In this document: in pieces, positions 21,435 through 32,300 of the stretch
How the letters are laid out: every line of letters starts with the position of its first letter
Numbering within the stretch: position 1 is the first letter of the stretch
Assembly (NCBI GenBank): GCA_030144725.1
Contig: JASKMD010000010.1
Span: 4,213,045 to 4,277,044, forward strand
DNA length: 64,000 nucleotides
Direction: 5' to 3'
From: Haematococcus lacustris
Taxonomy: Eukaryota; Chlorophyta; Chlorophyceae; Chlamydomonadales; Haematococcaceae
Position numbers and translations under genes: made by a program
The notes under the pieces: generated by a model
What the model was told of the DNA's origin: nothing
What the model saw: only the letters and a program-made list of their open reading frames with translations
The model's database searches: none

Positions 21435-23275
21435 CAAGGAGCTGGACCAAGCAGACCTGCAGCTCAGCTCTGAGCACGCAAACCTGGCCCTCCTGGATGT
21501 GCGGCAGCAGCAGCCATGGCCTGCGGGCAATCCGGCCCTGGAGGTGCGGCCCAGAGCGGTGGAGACACCTAGCACTGTCCAGAACTTGCCCGGTCAAGCT
21601 CCTCTTAGACCTAACAGTGCCGCCCCGCAGCCTCAATTGCGCTTCCAATGTCATCCCCACATGCCTTGCCTTGCGTGTGCCGGAACCTGTTGTCCTACCG
21701 GGGCAGGAGTGTGAGCTCATCCAGCAGCAGCGCCGGTATGACCGTGAGGCCTTACGGCACGAGGTGGCTACGCTGATGCCTCTGACGAGCTCTGATCAGC
21801 AGCGCTTGTACGAGGGCATCATGCGTGCTGTAAATTGTGACCCCCCCTGCCGCCTCTGCTGGGGGGACAGCAGCGCCATAATGTCTTCTTCGTTAACAGC
21901 CCTGGTGGCTGCGGCAAGACCGTCATGTGCAAGCTGCTGCTTGCCAGCATCCGCTTGCAGCTCTGTGGGTCCAGCTCACGTCCAGCACCAGCCTCTCGCA
22001 CACCATCTCAACAATGTCTCGCACCTCTTCACCAGCCTCTTGCCACCCAGGACACACATACCTCACATGCTTGCTCACAGGGCAAGATCGCCCCCGCGAT
22101 TGCATCCTCCGGCATTGCCAGTCTCCTTATGGACGGTGGGACTACTGCGCACTCTCGCTTTAAGATCCCGGCTCGAACCTCACGGCTGAATCACTGTGCC
22201 GTGTGGATGCCCCAAGCGATTCGGCAACGCTCTTGCGTGCCACCAGTGCCATCATCTGGGACGAGGCTCCCATGGCTCACAAGCACTGCTATGAGGCAAG
22301 CACAAACACGGCTCCCATGAGTGCACAAGCACTGCTTCCATGATCAGCCCTCCTCCCCTGCTCCCACCACCTGGCACCACCTGTCACTTTTGGGCCCCTC
22401 CCCATGTCATCTAAACAAACTGTTGATGTGCCCAGGCCGTGGACCGCACCATGTGCAACGTCATGCACACCGACGCAACTCTTTGGGGGCGTGACTTCTG
22501 ACAGGTGCTGCCCGTGGTAAAGCACGGCACCCTGGCAGGCATTGTCAGCGCTGAACTGAACAACAGCCACCTTTGGCCTCACATCAAGGTGGTCCGGCTG
22601 CAGACCCCTGGTTGGCACAGACCCCGAGCAAGCGCAGCAGCAGCAAGAGTTTGCTGATCTGCTGCTGGCGATTAATTTGTGTGTACATGGGAATGCATGG
22701 TGTGAGTGCAACCTGGCATGTGTGTGTGTGATATGTGGTGTGGGTGTGGGTGTGGAGGCAGGCAAGTGCCCGGCTGGCTGGCCTGGTCACAAGGGTGGGA
22801 CAGCAACAAAGTCAACATTGGTTGCATTTCCAATATTGTTGCAGGTGGGTGGAGGACCCTCTTCAAGATCCCTCCCGGCATGGCCCTCCCCGGCACTGGT
22901 TACAAGCAGATGGCGGCGCGTGTGTTTGGTGACCCAGAGCATGACACAGTAGCGCGCACTCAAGAGGCCCTGCTTGAACGCGCCGTCCCCGCCCCCAAAA
23001 ACGACGACGTCATTGTATGTGTGCACCCTTTTCCCTAGGAGGAGCAACAGTACTCCAGCGCGAACACCGTGGAGCATGAGGACCATGCTCTCGCTCACCA
23101 GACTGAATACCTCAACACCCTCCAGCCGCAAGGCTTCCCTCCGCACCGGCTTGCCCATCATGCTGTTGCGCAACATCAGCTCAACTTTGGGACTGGCCAA
23201 TGCCATTCGCCTCCTGATTACCATCCCACGCCTGCATGTCATCAAGGCCAAGATCCTGGGCATCAAGGCCGCCCT
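21435..23275 (+). pseudogene. Helitron Rep/helicase (PIF1-like helicase part), decayed
   Basis: Conserved helicase blocks follow in order but in changing frames. [10 protein letters not shown]...LALLDV is at about 21435-21505. YDREALRHEVATLMPL lies near 21735-21785. Walker A is NSPGGCGKT (PGGCGKT at 21901-21921). ASSGIASLLMDGGTTAHSRF lies near 22100-22160, and the Walker B block IIWDEAPMAHK at 22251-22283. QVLPVVKHGT begins near 22502, LERAVPAPKNDDV lies near 22972-23010, and PIMLLRNISSTLGLAN near 23156-23203. Likely introns interrupt it (about 21967-22080 and 22300-22436). A stop replaces the Arg of the usual DFRQ block, and there are at least three frame changes. No Rep nickase domain is seen upstream. 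This order is diagnostic of the Helitron PIF1-like helicase. Confidence 0.75.
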
Positions 23276-23762
23276 CTGAGCTGCTGACGCCTTGGTGGCG
23301 GTGTCCAAGTCCTCGGCCAGTCTCAAGGCCATGCGGCGCACCAGCTGGCGGCCAAACATCTCCAGCGTGGCCTGGACCCCGGGCATGAGCTCGGGCAGCA
23401 TGGGGGCCACCTCCTGCAGTGGCTTAGCGAAGGTTTGGCGGGGTGGGATGGTGATGGTGGGTTTGGAGGGAGGCCAGTGCTGCAGGTTGAGGAATGTGAG
23501 TGTGTGGAGAAGGTAGGAAGAGTGGCAAGTATGGTGGACGGCAGGAAGGGTCAGTGGTGGCAGAGATAGGGTCATGAACACCAGGGTCAGGGTGATGACC
23601 ATGGCAGCGCCTCACCACAGGCAGGGGCAGGGGCATGAGCATGGCCCGCAGGGGGCCCAGCGCCTCCACCCCCCGCAGGGCAGCCAGGGAGGTGGCAGTG
23701 CCGGCTACCAGGCGCAGCGCCTCGCCAATGGCCTCACGACTCACCGCGTCCACCGCTGCCAC
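23276..23762 (-). pseudogene. Second copy of the gene fragment seen at 375-872
   Basis: Minus strand. An upstream exon near 23620-23762 reads VSREAIGEALRLVAGTATSL and ends at a GT donor. A downstream exon at about 23276-23412 reads EVAPMLPELMPGVQ...MALRLAEDLDTATKAS. The EDRQAL... segment present at 375-872 is missing here. The fragment begins exactly where the Helitron helicase homology stops. It is either a gene piece captured by the Helitron or a chance junction. The ABC1K-like identity is tentative. Confidence 0.4.
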
Positions 23763-24635
23763 CGCCCTTCACAAGGATCTGCAGGGGTGGGCAAAGCGTG
23801 TGGGTTAGGTCAGGTCGGGTCAGGTCAGGTCAGGTCAAGTGATGCGAGAGTGATGTCACGCGCTATTGTGGAAACAATTGGATACATCAATGGATCCTGT
23901 GCCTGTCATGCATGGCTACCTAAGTCATGATCGCGGATGTCATCATGGGTCCTGTTGCTTAGGGAGTGGCAGCGTGAAGTGGCAGCGTATCTAGCTAGCT
24001 TGAGGAGTAGCAGCGTGGAAGGGTGCAAGTGTGTGGGTCAGCTCAGTGCGCAGATCCAACCTGCCCACCTTTTTCAGCCCTGCAAACCAACGATTCAGTT
24101 GAGCAAGGCTGAAGTTTCAAACTGGTGCTGTCGTTACCATCCATGTGGCAGCAGCCTCTAGGTTGTTCCAAAAGCATGACATGGACCTCAGCTAGTGTAA
24201 ATACAATGTCAGCTGGCACAGCTAGAGGAACATAACCACCCCCACTATTAAGCAGCAGTGCAATGCAAAACTATCGGGGGTATCGGGCTCACATGGGAGC
24301 GTCTCAAGCTCAAGAGCTGAAGACACCCATGCGTGGGTCTGTATTGTCCAACTCCAGTCCTGTCCGCCCACAGTGCACAACACACAGTGAAGTTGCCCTG
24401 GTTGCCCCGCACATAGCACACAGCCCGCATAGCACAAATTGCCCTTGACGCACTCCACCCCTAATGTCCCGTGCCCTATGTGCTCGCAGGCATCGCAGCC
24501 CTGGTGCGATCAATAAATCCCGTGTGCGCGTGGAGCTTCATTGCTCTCACAACCCCAGCCCAAGAGACCCTGGCGACCTCTAGGGCTGGTTAGGGTAGGT
24601 TTGTGTCGCCAGGCTGTCAGCCTTCAAGCAAATAC

Positions 24636-24801
24636 GCTGTTAGTTTTGATGAGGTGCCCAGTGGTCTGTCCCGGGAAAGTGCCATCTACGTGGGGGCTGC
24701 AGTCATCAAGGGTGCGACCGAGGATGCTACGACTTAATTGTAGTAGCTGAGTGAGATTACCCACAGCCCAACATGTTGTTCCGTGTTGAATAAGTTTTGT
24801 T
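24636..24801. repeat. Dispersed repeat R1, copy 1
   Basis: About 165 bp from GCTGTTAGTTTTGATGAGG to GTGTTGAATAAGTTTTGTTG, repeated at 45056-45216 and 57406-57570 in the same orientation with high similarity. No coding sense is evident. The upstream 30 bp is also shared with the third copy. Confidence 0.8.
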
Positions 24802-24835
24802 GGGTCTGTATTGTCCAACTTGCGTTCATGTAGAC

Positions 24836-24985
24836 TGCAACCTTCTGCACCTACGGTCCTATTTTTGCCCAAACTTAAGCAGAAGGCGGAGCGAACCTGT
24901 AGGCGCTCGATTCTGTAGGCGTACACTGCAAAATTATGCACCCTACGATCCTCTTTTGTCCAAACTTAAACAGAAGGCGGAGCGG
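24836..24985. repeat. Two-unit tandem repeat, about 105-bp period
   Basis: The block CTGCA...CCCAAACTTAAGCAGAAGGC recurs with small changes (TCCAAACTTAAACAGAAGGC) about 105 bp later. Confidence 0.7.
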
Positions 24986-25074
24986 CCGTCTTCAGAATGT
25001 GTTTACCGCCATAAGTTGCCGCCATAAGTTGACAATCACCCCAGCATGCAACTTCAGCGCCTGACATAGCGCAC

Positions 25075-25198
25075 AACATCGCGCATAACATCGCGACATG
25101 TATATCCAGTCGCAGTAGCTGCCAAACGCGCCGAAACACTTGATGGCATATCAATAGGCCTTCTACCAAAACCCAAGCATTTAGCGGGTGTTGCGGCG
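25075..25198 (+). promoter_or_regulatory. Conserved 5' flank of array copy 4
   Basis: AACATCGCG occurs twice (25075-25083 and 25087-25095). ACACTTGATGGCATATCA is at 25136-25153, aligned with the motif in copies 1-3. Confidence 0.4.
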
Positions 25199-28100
25199 AT
25201 GAATGACGCCGTGCTGCAGCTCGCGGGGCCAGCCTGCACATCGCAGGAGCAGCCTGGTGTGTACCGCATCGCCCGCTTGTCGTGCACAAGCAATATGACA
25301 CTCTTACCCGACACTGAAACTGCAGGCGCTCATGTACGATGCCTGGAGGCCGCCTGCCAGCAGCTGCATGAGGTACTCAGGCCACCTCAGGCCAAGGGGG
25401 CTTCTTCCTCTGGCCATGCTGCCCGTCATGCGGCTACAGCTGCTCCATCCACACCCTCAGTCACTGGCAACATTGCAGCTGTGGTGCGATGCACTCTGCT
25501 GCTGACAGACCAGGAGATGCTGGATATGGTGCTGGCTCTCCATGACATCAGAGCAGCCCAGCTGTGCCACTTGATGCCCTGGCCAGGGTCACATTCGCTG
25601 AAGTTGCCTCCTCCCAGTGAAGCACTGGCTAAGCAGCTCAGTCAAAGCCAGTGGTCAGTGCCCGGCAGCCAGCTGCTGTCCTTCGTCAGCGCCCTAGACC
25701 ATGACAGCAGCCTCAAGGTAAGCCTTGCCGCTGCCCCCTCCGGTTGCTGCTTATTCTTAGCTGCTTGCAGCTTGTAGCTGGACAGGAGTGCGACCAATGC
25801 AGATGCTTGCCTGCTGCAGGCTGCCATGCACTCGAGAGTGAACCTTGGACTGCCATGCACCAGTGATTCGTTTTTCAAAACGGCCAAGCTGATGCTGGTC
25901 ACGAAGGGTCCTGGACCATCAAATGGCTGGTTACGCGGTTGGTCACGACTGGTTACGAAAAATAAAAGAACCTTTTTACACCATTAATTAATTATATAAA
26001 AGCATTATATGCGCCACCCTGCAGCAGGAAGTAATAGTGCCATCGACCCTTCACACATTGGGTGCCAGAAATACTAAGCCCCACGCTGCCAGCGTGAGCT
26101 TCACTGTCATTAGTTCTATGGGCGGGGCCTGACAACTGGCCTGGAACCACCTCATCTCCATGCCCTCACCTCCCTGCAATCGTGCCTGGTGTGCTGCCCA
26201 TGCAGGGTGACCCTCTGCTGCGTGTGTGGGACAGCATGCACCGCGCCATGCTGCTGGTGCTGGCAGCCTTGCAGTCACTCCCCATCCGCCCTCACCCTCA
26301 GCACCCTGACCCTGCAGCCACCACCCACACCTCCACTACAACCCAGCTGCCACCTGGCTACCACCGCTGCAGCGCCTGCCTGCTGCTCAGCCTGCGCCTG
26401 GCCATTGGCCTAGCCCTGCACTGTGTGGAGCATCCCCTGGGCAAGGACCAAGCCCTTGCTCGGCTGCACAACACCCTGCCTGTGCTGCTGCGGGGGCTGA
26501 GCACCGCAATGACGGTGATGCAGGCAGCAGGCCACCCTGAGGCACAGGCCCAGCGTGTGCAGTTTGTGCGCTGCCTGCTGCACCTGGGAACAGACGCATT
26601 TGCAAGCCCCATATGGAGAACTCCCCGACCCAGCAGGGACAGCAGCGACAGGTGCCATGGTAGCAGCAGGGGCCAGGCCAGCAGCAGGGGTCCCCATGGC
26701 GACACAGATCATTCGGGCGCTTCCCAGAGCGCTGATGACGAGCTGGATAAGCTGGCTGTCAACAGCTATGTTTGCCTGGCCCAGGCGCTTCGAGATTTGT
26801 TCGCGCGCCAGGAGGAAGCGTTTGCTCTCAAGATGATCTCTACCACATGCCACAACAACGGTAAGCCAGCGCTTGCAGCTTGCATGTAGCACTCGATGAG
26901 GGCGTTCCAAAGATGACCTGGTCTTTGAGCATTGGCATTTCCTGCACAGGGTCATGTATGGCTGTCAATAGGTGCTTCACGCAAACACGCTGCCGAGTGT
27001 CACACACTGCTGCTCAGGATTAAGCAGGGTGACAAACTTACCACATCATATTGCCAAGATGAGTGTTTGACATTAGTCGTACATTGCAATAAGCAACTAT
27101 TACAATACAAATGTATGAGTAACTCGAACCACCGTGCGTATAGTCTTGCAATGGGGTCAAGGGTGCCGTAGTTGACAACATACTAAAACTTCCGCAACAC
27201 GGCAAATTCAAACTTCGCACCACATCACCCGCACAACTTTCTCACCCAGCTTCATTTGCTGACCCCCTTTCCGGGTTTGCCGCCTCATTGTCTCTCCATC
27301 GCCCCCCTGCCCAATCCATTAGGTCGGTCAATCGCGCCAGGATATGCGCCGGCAAAAGAGCCATAGGGGCCAGTACAAAGGACGAGTGATTCCGCGGATC
27401 TGGGGTCTGGCCGTTGCGGCACTGACCCTCGCACCATAACGACGATCATTTCATTGATTTCTAACAATTGTGTGACTCATGTTATTCGCTAATCATGTCA
27501 ATGACGCCCTGGTGCAGGGCTGGACGGCCTAAAGGAGCTCTGGAAAGATGTCGGCAGTTTTGGGGCAATGGCATTAACGGTGACGTGCCAGCACTCCTTA
27601 TACCTGCAACTATACATGGGGAATCCAGCCAAGGCAGCAAGCCGCAGCAATGCTCAGTTTGTGTCCGACATTCTCGGCTTGCTTGCCCTTTGGCTTCCGG
27701 AGTTCCAAGCTACCATAGTGACAGTGGACCTCTCTCTGGCAGTAGGTGCCGTCGTTGGAAGTACATTCGTGGGTCAGCAGAAGCCAGAGCTCTTCCTCCC
27801 AAACCTCTCAGCCATGTATGCTGCGCTATACAAGGCCGTCGTGAAGGTGATCAGGCTCACACCTGACTGGAGGTGGCGAGAGGATGTGATGCGCGCTGGC
27901 TTGCGCTTAGCCACCGCTGGAGCGCTTGCACACCACACCATGGTGTCTCTGCTCCCCTCCACGGGGCAGGTGAACAGAGCGCCGCACACAGACTCAAAGC
28001 CGAGCTTGCTGCCTGCCACGGTGCAGCGCTTGCCAGAGCTGGAAGAGGGAGTCAGCAATATGTTCATCCACGCAACCCACCTATGGAGCGTGGTCCTGGC

Positions 28101-28857
28101 GCAACAGGGCGTAAATGGGCCACCAACAGGACCTTTCCAGGCGGATGACGACTTCATCAACCGCATGACAACCGACAGGGTGGCTGTCCCGCCTTGTCCC
28201 TTCTCACCTGAGCTGGGAATCTTGGCCCTGGACCTGGTGCTGGGTATGGAGAACACGCTGCAGGTGGGAGGGGAAGTAATAGGTTGTGGCAGCTGAGCTC
28301 ATTGGGGCCAGCTGAGACAAGATGTGTGATGTTGGATCACTTAGCAAGCAGCACCTGGGGCTGTATGTGGTGCAGGCGTAGAGTCACGGCAGCTGAGGTA
28401 GGGAGGCCTCCTCAGTGATGCTGACACCTGGTTCATAGGCTCTCTTGCTTGAGGGCACACTGCACATGCACCTGACTGCTGCTATGCCTGCTAAACTGTT
28501 ATCAAGCTCCTGTGTGGTGATTGTCACGCCTGGCATGCCTGTTGCAGATGGTGATGCAGCATCAAGACATGGTGTGGAAGTGGCCATTCTGGAATGACGG
28601 CAACCTTGTGCAAGGCCTTGTGGACGGCTATCGAACTCTGCTGGCCTTGTTTGGGCATGTCATCGAGGTCCTGGCCACACCCAGTGTGGTGGGCCCTGCT
28701 GGCTTGGCTGCCCAGCCTGCCTCTTGGCTGCCCTGCGGCAACAGCCTGGTGGAGGGCTGGTGCACCAGGCTTCTGGCAGGGGTCTGCAAGCTGATGTACA
28801 TCTCCACTCCAGCCTCAACAGCCGTACCCGTCCTCTTGAAAATCATGCTCAACCGAA
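25199..28857 (+). CDS. Array copy 4 (type II), 3' end lost in assembly gap
   Basis: Proposed exons are A 25199-25717, B 26206-26860, D 27518-28263 and E from 28548 into the gap at 28858. All visible frames are open and phases match (0, 1, 0). About 103 codons of exon E are visible, ending inside the KIMLNR block; roughly 410 nt are expected to be missing. It is type II by its short exon B (655 nt, the same as copy 2) and its D exon. Exon A keeps the MNDAVLQLAGPA start. The first intron holds an AT-rich patch (about 25910-26010) whose left part, TGGTTACGAAAAA, recurs near 54810-54825. Confidence 0.65.
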
Positions 28858-29357
28858 NNNNNNNNNNNNNNNNNNNNNNNNNNNNNNNNNNNNNNNNNNN
28901 NNNNNNNNNNNNNNNNNNNNNNNNNNNNNNNNNNNNNNNNNNNNNNNNNNNNNNNNNNNNNNNNNNNNNNNNNNNNNNNNNNNNNNNNNNNNNNNNNNNN
29001 NNNNNNNNNNNNNNNNNNNNNNNNNNNNNNNNNNNNNNNNNNNNNNNNNNNNNNNNNNNNNNNNNNNNNNNNNNNNNNNNNNNNNNNNNNNNNNNNNNNN
29101 NNNNNNNNNNNNNNNNNNNNNNNNNNNNNNNNNNNNNNNNNNNNNNNNNNNNNNNNNNNNNNNNNNNNNNNNNNNNNNNNNNNNNNNNNNNNNNNNNNNN
29201 NNNNNNNNNNNNNNNNNNNNNNNNNNNNNNNNNNNNNNNNNNNNNNNNNNNNNNNNNNNNNNNNNNNNNNNNNNNNNNNNNNNNNNNNNNNNNNNNNNNN
29301 NNNNNNNNNNNNNNNNNNNNNNNNNNNNNNNNNNNNNNNNNNNNNNNNNNNNNNNNN
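28858..29357. other. Assembly gap, exactly 500 N
   Basis: A round-number run of N, hence a placeholder of unknown true size. It falls inside exon E of copy 4 (+) and exon D of copy 5 (-), so it marks the point where the array changes orientation. Confidence 0.98.
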
Positions 29358-32300
29358 CGGCAGAACGCTGAGGATAACGGCAAGAAGCGACGAACTGATC
29401 ACACTGGGGGAGGGAGGTGAGGGGCCCAAGGTGGTGCCTGCACCAGGATGGCTCGGGGCTGATGCTGCCTCTAGAAGGCGCACTATGTAGCGGGCGCAGT
29501 AGCATTCCCGTTTTAAAGGCAACACCGTCGTGGATGCTAGGCTTGAAACCTCTTCTTGAAACATGCTCCACGCGTCTGGTCCTGCGTGCATGATGCATGC
29601 ATGCACATGAGCCATTGACATCTAACCATGAGTGGACAGTGTCTTGGGGTTCTAGTTGCTGCATGGTGTGTGCAAACGACCAGGGTAAAATGACTGAGAC
29701 ATGGAGTGATCCAGCGTCGCGGATCTAGGTGGGGACCGACCCTGGCGCGGGTGTGGCAACGGGCTAGATAGTGAATGACAAGGACGCAGGGTGGGAGCCG
29801 AGCAGGGGCCAAGTGCAGCAGGTTGGTGGCCTGAGCAACGCCTAGTGGCCACGCCATCCAGCAGTGTGCAGCCGGTATGCAGCCATTGACCCCCAACCCT
29901 ATGACATCAGCCGGCACAGCTATCACCCCCGTGGTGGCAAAGCTGTGGCCTCCACATCACCATCACCATCAATAGGGGCACATCACAATCACCATCACAC
30001 TGGCCACTAGGGGCGCTGTCTGGGAGTAGAACCAGCACTCTCAGTGGGGTCTGAGTGATTAACAGTGTGACCCAGGGTGTGACCCAGGGTTCGCATTTCT
30101 TCAACACAAGCGGCTTGTGCCAGGCTCTGGTCCCCCTCCAATGCACGCTTTTCACACCTGACACTGACTCAGGCTGTGAATGGCATGGGCCTGTGATGCA
30201 GGGTGGCCATCTAGCGGCTAGCGGCAGAGCTCAATGACTCAGTTGACTGGGTTGGAGCCCCCACCAACATGACAGCCAAGTGTATGCCACCCCATCAGTG
30301 GCACAACATGCACACAACAATAACAGCCAACAGTATGCCCCCCCATCGATGGCACAACATGCGCACCAGGTTTTTTTCATTCGGCCTCTTTCTAATTTCA
30401 TGGCACAAAGTGTCATGGCGCAGATTAGGACTGTCATGTTCATAGCGCGACCCTAGTGGGCCCTATAGCGCACTTGAAGAAGCCAAGCAAGCAATAAGCC
30501 AAATCAATGGCGGTAGCGCCCACGCAAACCAGCGTCATTCAGCCACTTGTTAATGGCACGCTCAACTGGGAATGTTTCCAACTCAGATTGCTTGCTGCTG
30601 AAGACACGGGCGCACACATTCAAGTGGCACTCCTGCAGCCTGTTGCCGGTATCATCTTTGAGGTATGCCATGGCTGAGAACATGCGCTCCTCCTCCACTG
30701 AGCCTGGTGTCATGACCAGTGCAAGCTCTGCCAGTTTCATGTACTCCGGGATGTCAGCCTTTGTGATGGGTTGGCCATCCAGGTAGTGCCACAGCTTGGT
30801 GGTCTCCTCGGCTGGGTTGGCTGCTGCTGAGCTTAGCTCCACACGGTGCTCAGCTTGGCAGCGCATGGCTTCCACAAATGCTGATTGCTGGGCAGATAAA
30901 TTGTGCTGGTCCAACAAGCTATCTGCCCATCAAGCCCTTGGTTTGCAAGGCACAGTGGGCGATCACCAGTGAGGTGTCCTGAAACTTGTTGCTGTTACCG
31001 TGTGCCCTGGCTTGTACGTAGGCACCATCGCTATACCGCAGCCATCGGGACTGCGGCTCTCAGCCTAACTGCGGCTCTTAGCCGAATTGCGGCTGCAGTA
31101 CAAAGTTCACTTTTAATAACGCGATGCGCTATAGTTGTGAAAAATAGTTGTGGAAAACAGTTAGAGCCCCTATCTAGGTTCTTAGGACTGGTTTCTGGTT
31201 GGAGTTTGAAGTTTAGAGTTTTCAATTTGTGTTTGCCCCTGCTTCTGTAATGCAAGACCCGCGAGCCGGTTCCTTTTCACAGTCCGCAAGGGGTCCAATC
31301 CATAGCGCACAAAGCCCTCTGAGATACATACACTGATGCGCACAAGCGCAGCCGTGGGGACACTGGCCATCAAGGTCACCTCGCAAGTGGCATAATTAAA
31401 ACCTCTTGCGGGGGTGCACGGACGACTTTGTTCACCACTCTGCTGCAACCGGCTGACAGCCAGCAATGTGGAGATGCTCACGCAACCGTACTTCCACTCC
31501 TGCCTATTGAAGGGTGCTGTCAAGGGTGCAGCAAGCAAGGTGCGGGAGTGACATGCTGATCAGGGAGAGGGCCAAGGGAGATGCTGAGCCGGGAAATGCT
31601 GAGCATGGAGAGGGCCATTTGCGGAAAGAGCCAAGGGAGGAATAGTAGTTTTTTGCAAAACGAGGATATGCTGAAATGGGAAATGAAAAAGCACGTGTGC
31701 TCGAGGAGCCATGACAGCCGTCACAGCTGTATTATTGCAAATGTGGTTTCATATGCATGCGGTCTTTCCACCAACAAGTGTGGCCAGACAACACCGCCCT
31801 GGCTGGCAATGCCAAACACCACATGCATTATCATGTGCATGGCATTTGTCCACCTACCTTCAGCCTGGCATGTGATGCCCAGCTCCTCCTCCTGCCGCCC
31901 CAGCATTGCACACAGCGCCTGGGCCAGGTGGGCGTAAGCATTCACAGCTGCTGGATCCGCTGGACCAGGAGTGCTGCTACCTTGGACATGGCGCCCTGTG
32001 CTGCTCCCTTTCTCCCTGCCCCTGGCCCGTCCTCTGTTGCTGCTGCATCTGCCACTCTTATGGCCCAGGCCTGGACTGTCCTCTGCAGTGTGGCTGTCCA
32101 TGGGGGTGGGCTTACGGGGCAGAGCCCCAGGCCAGCCTGTCACCACCGGGCTGCTGGCCAGCAGGCGAGCCAGCTGGTCAGGGCAGGAGGTGGTGACCTT
32201 GTCTTGCACCAAGGCAAGCACATCCTGGCCAAAATGAGTGATGTGGTGGTCTTCATACATGTTGAAGATGACCAGCGGTCCCAGGTGCACCAGGCAGCTC

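Larger units (their letters stand above)
23763..25074. other. Spacer upstream of copy 4 with repeats
   Basis: No gene is seen. 23830-24235 parallels 1000-1430 upstream of copy 1. A dispersed repeat (24636-24801) and a two-unit tandem repeat (24836-24985) occupy the rest. Confidence 0.5.

Noticed and set aside
21098..21473. Tyr-Ile repeat proteins
   Set aside because: They come from the TA microsatellite and have no other protein content.
22150..22190. B-box-like GATCCCGGCTCGAACCTC
   Set aside because: It lies inside conserved Helitron helicase codons (SRFKIPARTS) and has no matching A-box or tRNA fold.
22674..22952. Short frames overlapping the Helitron region (both strands)
   Set aside because: The conserved helicase blocks explain this sequence better; the GTGTG-rich part looks like intron.
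28815..29664. Open frames crossing the gap
   Set aside because: They translate N bases; nothing can be said about the gap content.
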